The notes beneath the pieces were generated by a model that was not told where the DNA came from, ran no database searches, and was given only the letters and a program-made list of their open reading frames with translations. DNA of 7,237 nt from Syntrophobacterales bacterium (GTDB lineage: Bacteria; Desulfobacterota; Syntrophobacteria; BM002): assembly GCA_030601545.1 (NCBI GenBank), contig JAUVTM010000106.1, positions 1 to 7,237 on the forward strand. Reading direction: 5' to 3'. Numbering within the stretch: position 1 is the first letter of the stretch; each line of letters starts with the position of its first letter. Shown here one piece after another: positions 6,891-7,237 of the stretch. The position numbers and the translations under genes were made by a program.

Positions 6891-6919
6891 TTGACCTGGA
6901 AAAAGAGTCGTGGTAACTA
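6891..6919 (+). promoter_or_regulatory. Candidate promoter of the panD leader
   Basis: TTGACC (6891-6896; 5 of 6 to consensus) is followed after exactly 17 bases by TAACTA (6914-6919), a poor -10 box helped by a TG one base upstream (extended -10). The start would lie near 6926. A 6-bp inverted repeat, CGTGGT-AACT-ATCACG (6909-6924), overlaps the -10 box and could be an operator. An alternative -10, TACAAT at 6928-6933, has no matching -35. Confidence 0.35.
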
Positions 6920-6925
6920 TCACGG

Positions 6926-7075
6926 GTTACAATGACAACATAATCCGCTTGGATCCATCTTGTGGACTGAGACGGTGGTGAGCCAGTCGATCAGGCCGAC
7001 GCAAGCGCGGGTCGACATCGCAGCCAGATCCGGAAAGGAATTAAGCCTTCTGGACAGTCGTCTTGGAGGCTTTTT
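6926..7075 (+). ncRNA. Candidate riboswitch/attenuator leader upstream of panD
   Basis: The leader can form competing helices. A long-range stem pairs UUGGAUC (6949-6955) with GAUCCGG (7027-7033), five Watson-Crick and two G-U pairs. It encloses about 70 bases with possible inner hairpins, for example GTCGA 6986-6990 with TCGAC 7012-7016. A second stem pairs 7029-7038 with 7046-7054 with one bulged A (7036); it shares bases with both the long-range stem and the terminator. The third is the terminator at 7045-7075. A stable long-range stem would free the terminator and stop transcription; the middle stem would prevent it. This is the usual layout of an 'off' riboswitch. The 'pan' RNA motif, reported before panB/panC/panD genes in several phyla, is the obvious known candidate. 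I cannot confirm membership by eye, and the exact 5' end is a guess. Confidence 0.55.
7045..7075 (+). terminator. Intrinsic terminator inside the panD leader
   Basis: GCCTTC (7045-7050) pairs with GGAGGC (7065-7070), one U-U mismatch follows, then GGAC (7052-7055) pairs with GUCU (7060-7063) around an AGUC loop. Five T follow directly (7071-7075). It lies 73 bases upstream of the panD ATG and well after rsmA, so it would end a leader RNA rather than the rsmA message alone. A competing upstream pairing covers its left arm. Confidence 0.75.
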
Positions 7076-7088
7076 GCATGTCTGGTTA

Positions 7089-7140
7089 CCGTGTCCACGT
7101 TCACTGGAATGGAAAGCAAAATTTCATAGACACGGAGGAG
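7089..7140 (+). promoter_or_regulatory. panD ribosome-binding site with overlapping 7-bp stem
   Basis: GGAGGAG at 7134-7140 is a strong Shine-Dalgarno sequence eight bases before the panD ATG. CCGTGTC (7089-7095) is the exact complement of GACACGG (7129-7135), so a hairpin with a 33-base loop would pair the first two G of the site. This could lower initiation modestly; with so long a loop it may also be fortuitous. Confidence 0.5.
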
Positions 7141-7148
7141 ATCAGGCC

Positions 7149-7237
7149 ATGCAGCGTACTTTCCTGAAAGCCAAAATCCATCGGGCCCGGATTACGGCTG
7201 CGTGTTTGGACTATGAGGGCAGTTTGAGCATCGATCA
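7149..7237 (+). CDS. panD: Aspartate 1-decarboxylase PanD, 5' part only
   Basis: The window ends after 29 complete codons. The reading MQRTFLKAKIHRARIT... followed by LDYEGSLSID is characteristic of PanD, the pyruvoyl enzyme that decarboxylates aspartate to beta-alanine for pantothenate and coenzyme A synthesis. G24-S25 is the site where the proenzyme cleaves itself to create the pyruvoyl group from Ser25. Lys9, which binds the substrate carboxylate in the family (KIHR), is present. The GGAGGAG eight bases upstream supports the start. The gene is not broken; it simply runs off the window. A leader with an intrinsic terminator lies directly upstream, which suggests control by premature transcription termination. 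Confidence 0.9.
   Translation, partial: MQRTFLKAKIHRARITAACLDYEGSLSID

Noticed and set aside
6980..6999. Resemblance to the cobalamin riboswitch B12 box (AGCCAG...)
   Set aside because: The rest of the box and the other conserved cobalamin core elements are absent, and the region is too short for that aptamer.
7020..7048. Resemblance to the tip of SRP (4.5S) RNA (CAGATCCGGAAAGGAA)
   Set aside because: There is an extra A in the tetraloop, the symmetric-loop sequence is wrong, and the 5' and 3' flanks do not form the long SRP hairpin. The stretch is better explained by the antiterminator stem.
7078..7167. 29-codon small ORF (ATG at 7078) overlapping the panD start out of frame
   Set aside because: It starts three bases after the terminator U-run and has no ribosome-binding site other than terminator sequence. 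There is no run of regulatory codons that would mark a leader peptide.

Overview
The window reads as chromosomal DNA of a Gram-negative, sulfate-reducer-like bacterium, most likely a member of the former Deltaproteobacteria (Desulfobacterota). This placement is inferred from protein style and gene mix: a FadD-type acyl-CoA ligase, an outer-membrane OmpA-type protein with thrombospondin type-3 repeats, a PilZ protein, and heptad-repeat intergenic DNA. No rRNA or other marker gene fixes it. All convincing genes lie on the + strand.

Layout. Positions 1-162 are AT-rich and hold two inverted repeats; the second overlaps a promoter for a small ribbon-helix-helix regulator (163-402) whose mRNA looks leaderless. 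A long-chain fatty-acid-CoA ligase follows (504-2168). After a 170-base gap come a secreted VWA / TSP3 / OmpA protein (2339-3619) and, 35 bases later, a PilZ protein (3655-3999). This pair ends in a strong intrinsic terminator (4040-4082). A clear promoter (4165-4194) then drives nadA (4232-5137). From 5138 to 5441 there is no convincing gene; most of it is a mosaic of short 7-8-base repeats. DUF2062 membrane protein (5442-5951) and rsmA/ksgA (5993-6847) follow, probably co-transcribed. The last 300 bases hold a leader RNA with an intrinsic terminator, then the first 89 bases of panD (7149 to the window end).

Functionally these are mostly housekeeping modules: fatty-acid activation, envelope anchoring, NAD synthesis (quinolinate synthase), 16S rRNA dimethylation, and pantothenate/CoA synthesis (aspartate decarboxylase). 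The CoA ligase consumes CoA whose beta-alanine part PanD supplies, but nothing in the sequence links the two genes in regulation.

The most interesting element is the panD leader. It contains three helices that compete for the same bases: a long-range stem (6949-6955 with 7027-7033), an antiterminator-like stem (7029-7038 with 7046-7054), and a terminator (7045-7070 plus a U-run). This is the architecture of a transcription-terminating riboswitch or attenuator placed before a vitamin-biosynthesis gene. It may belong to the known but uncharacterised 'pan' RNA motif or be new; a covariance-model search would decide.
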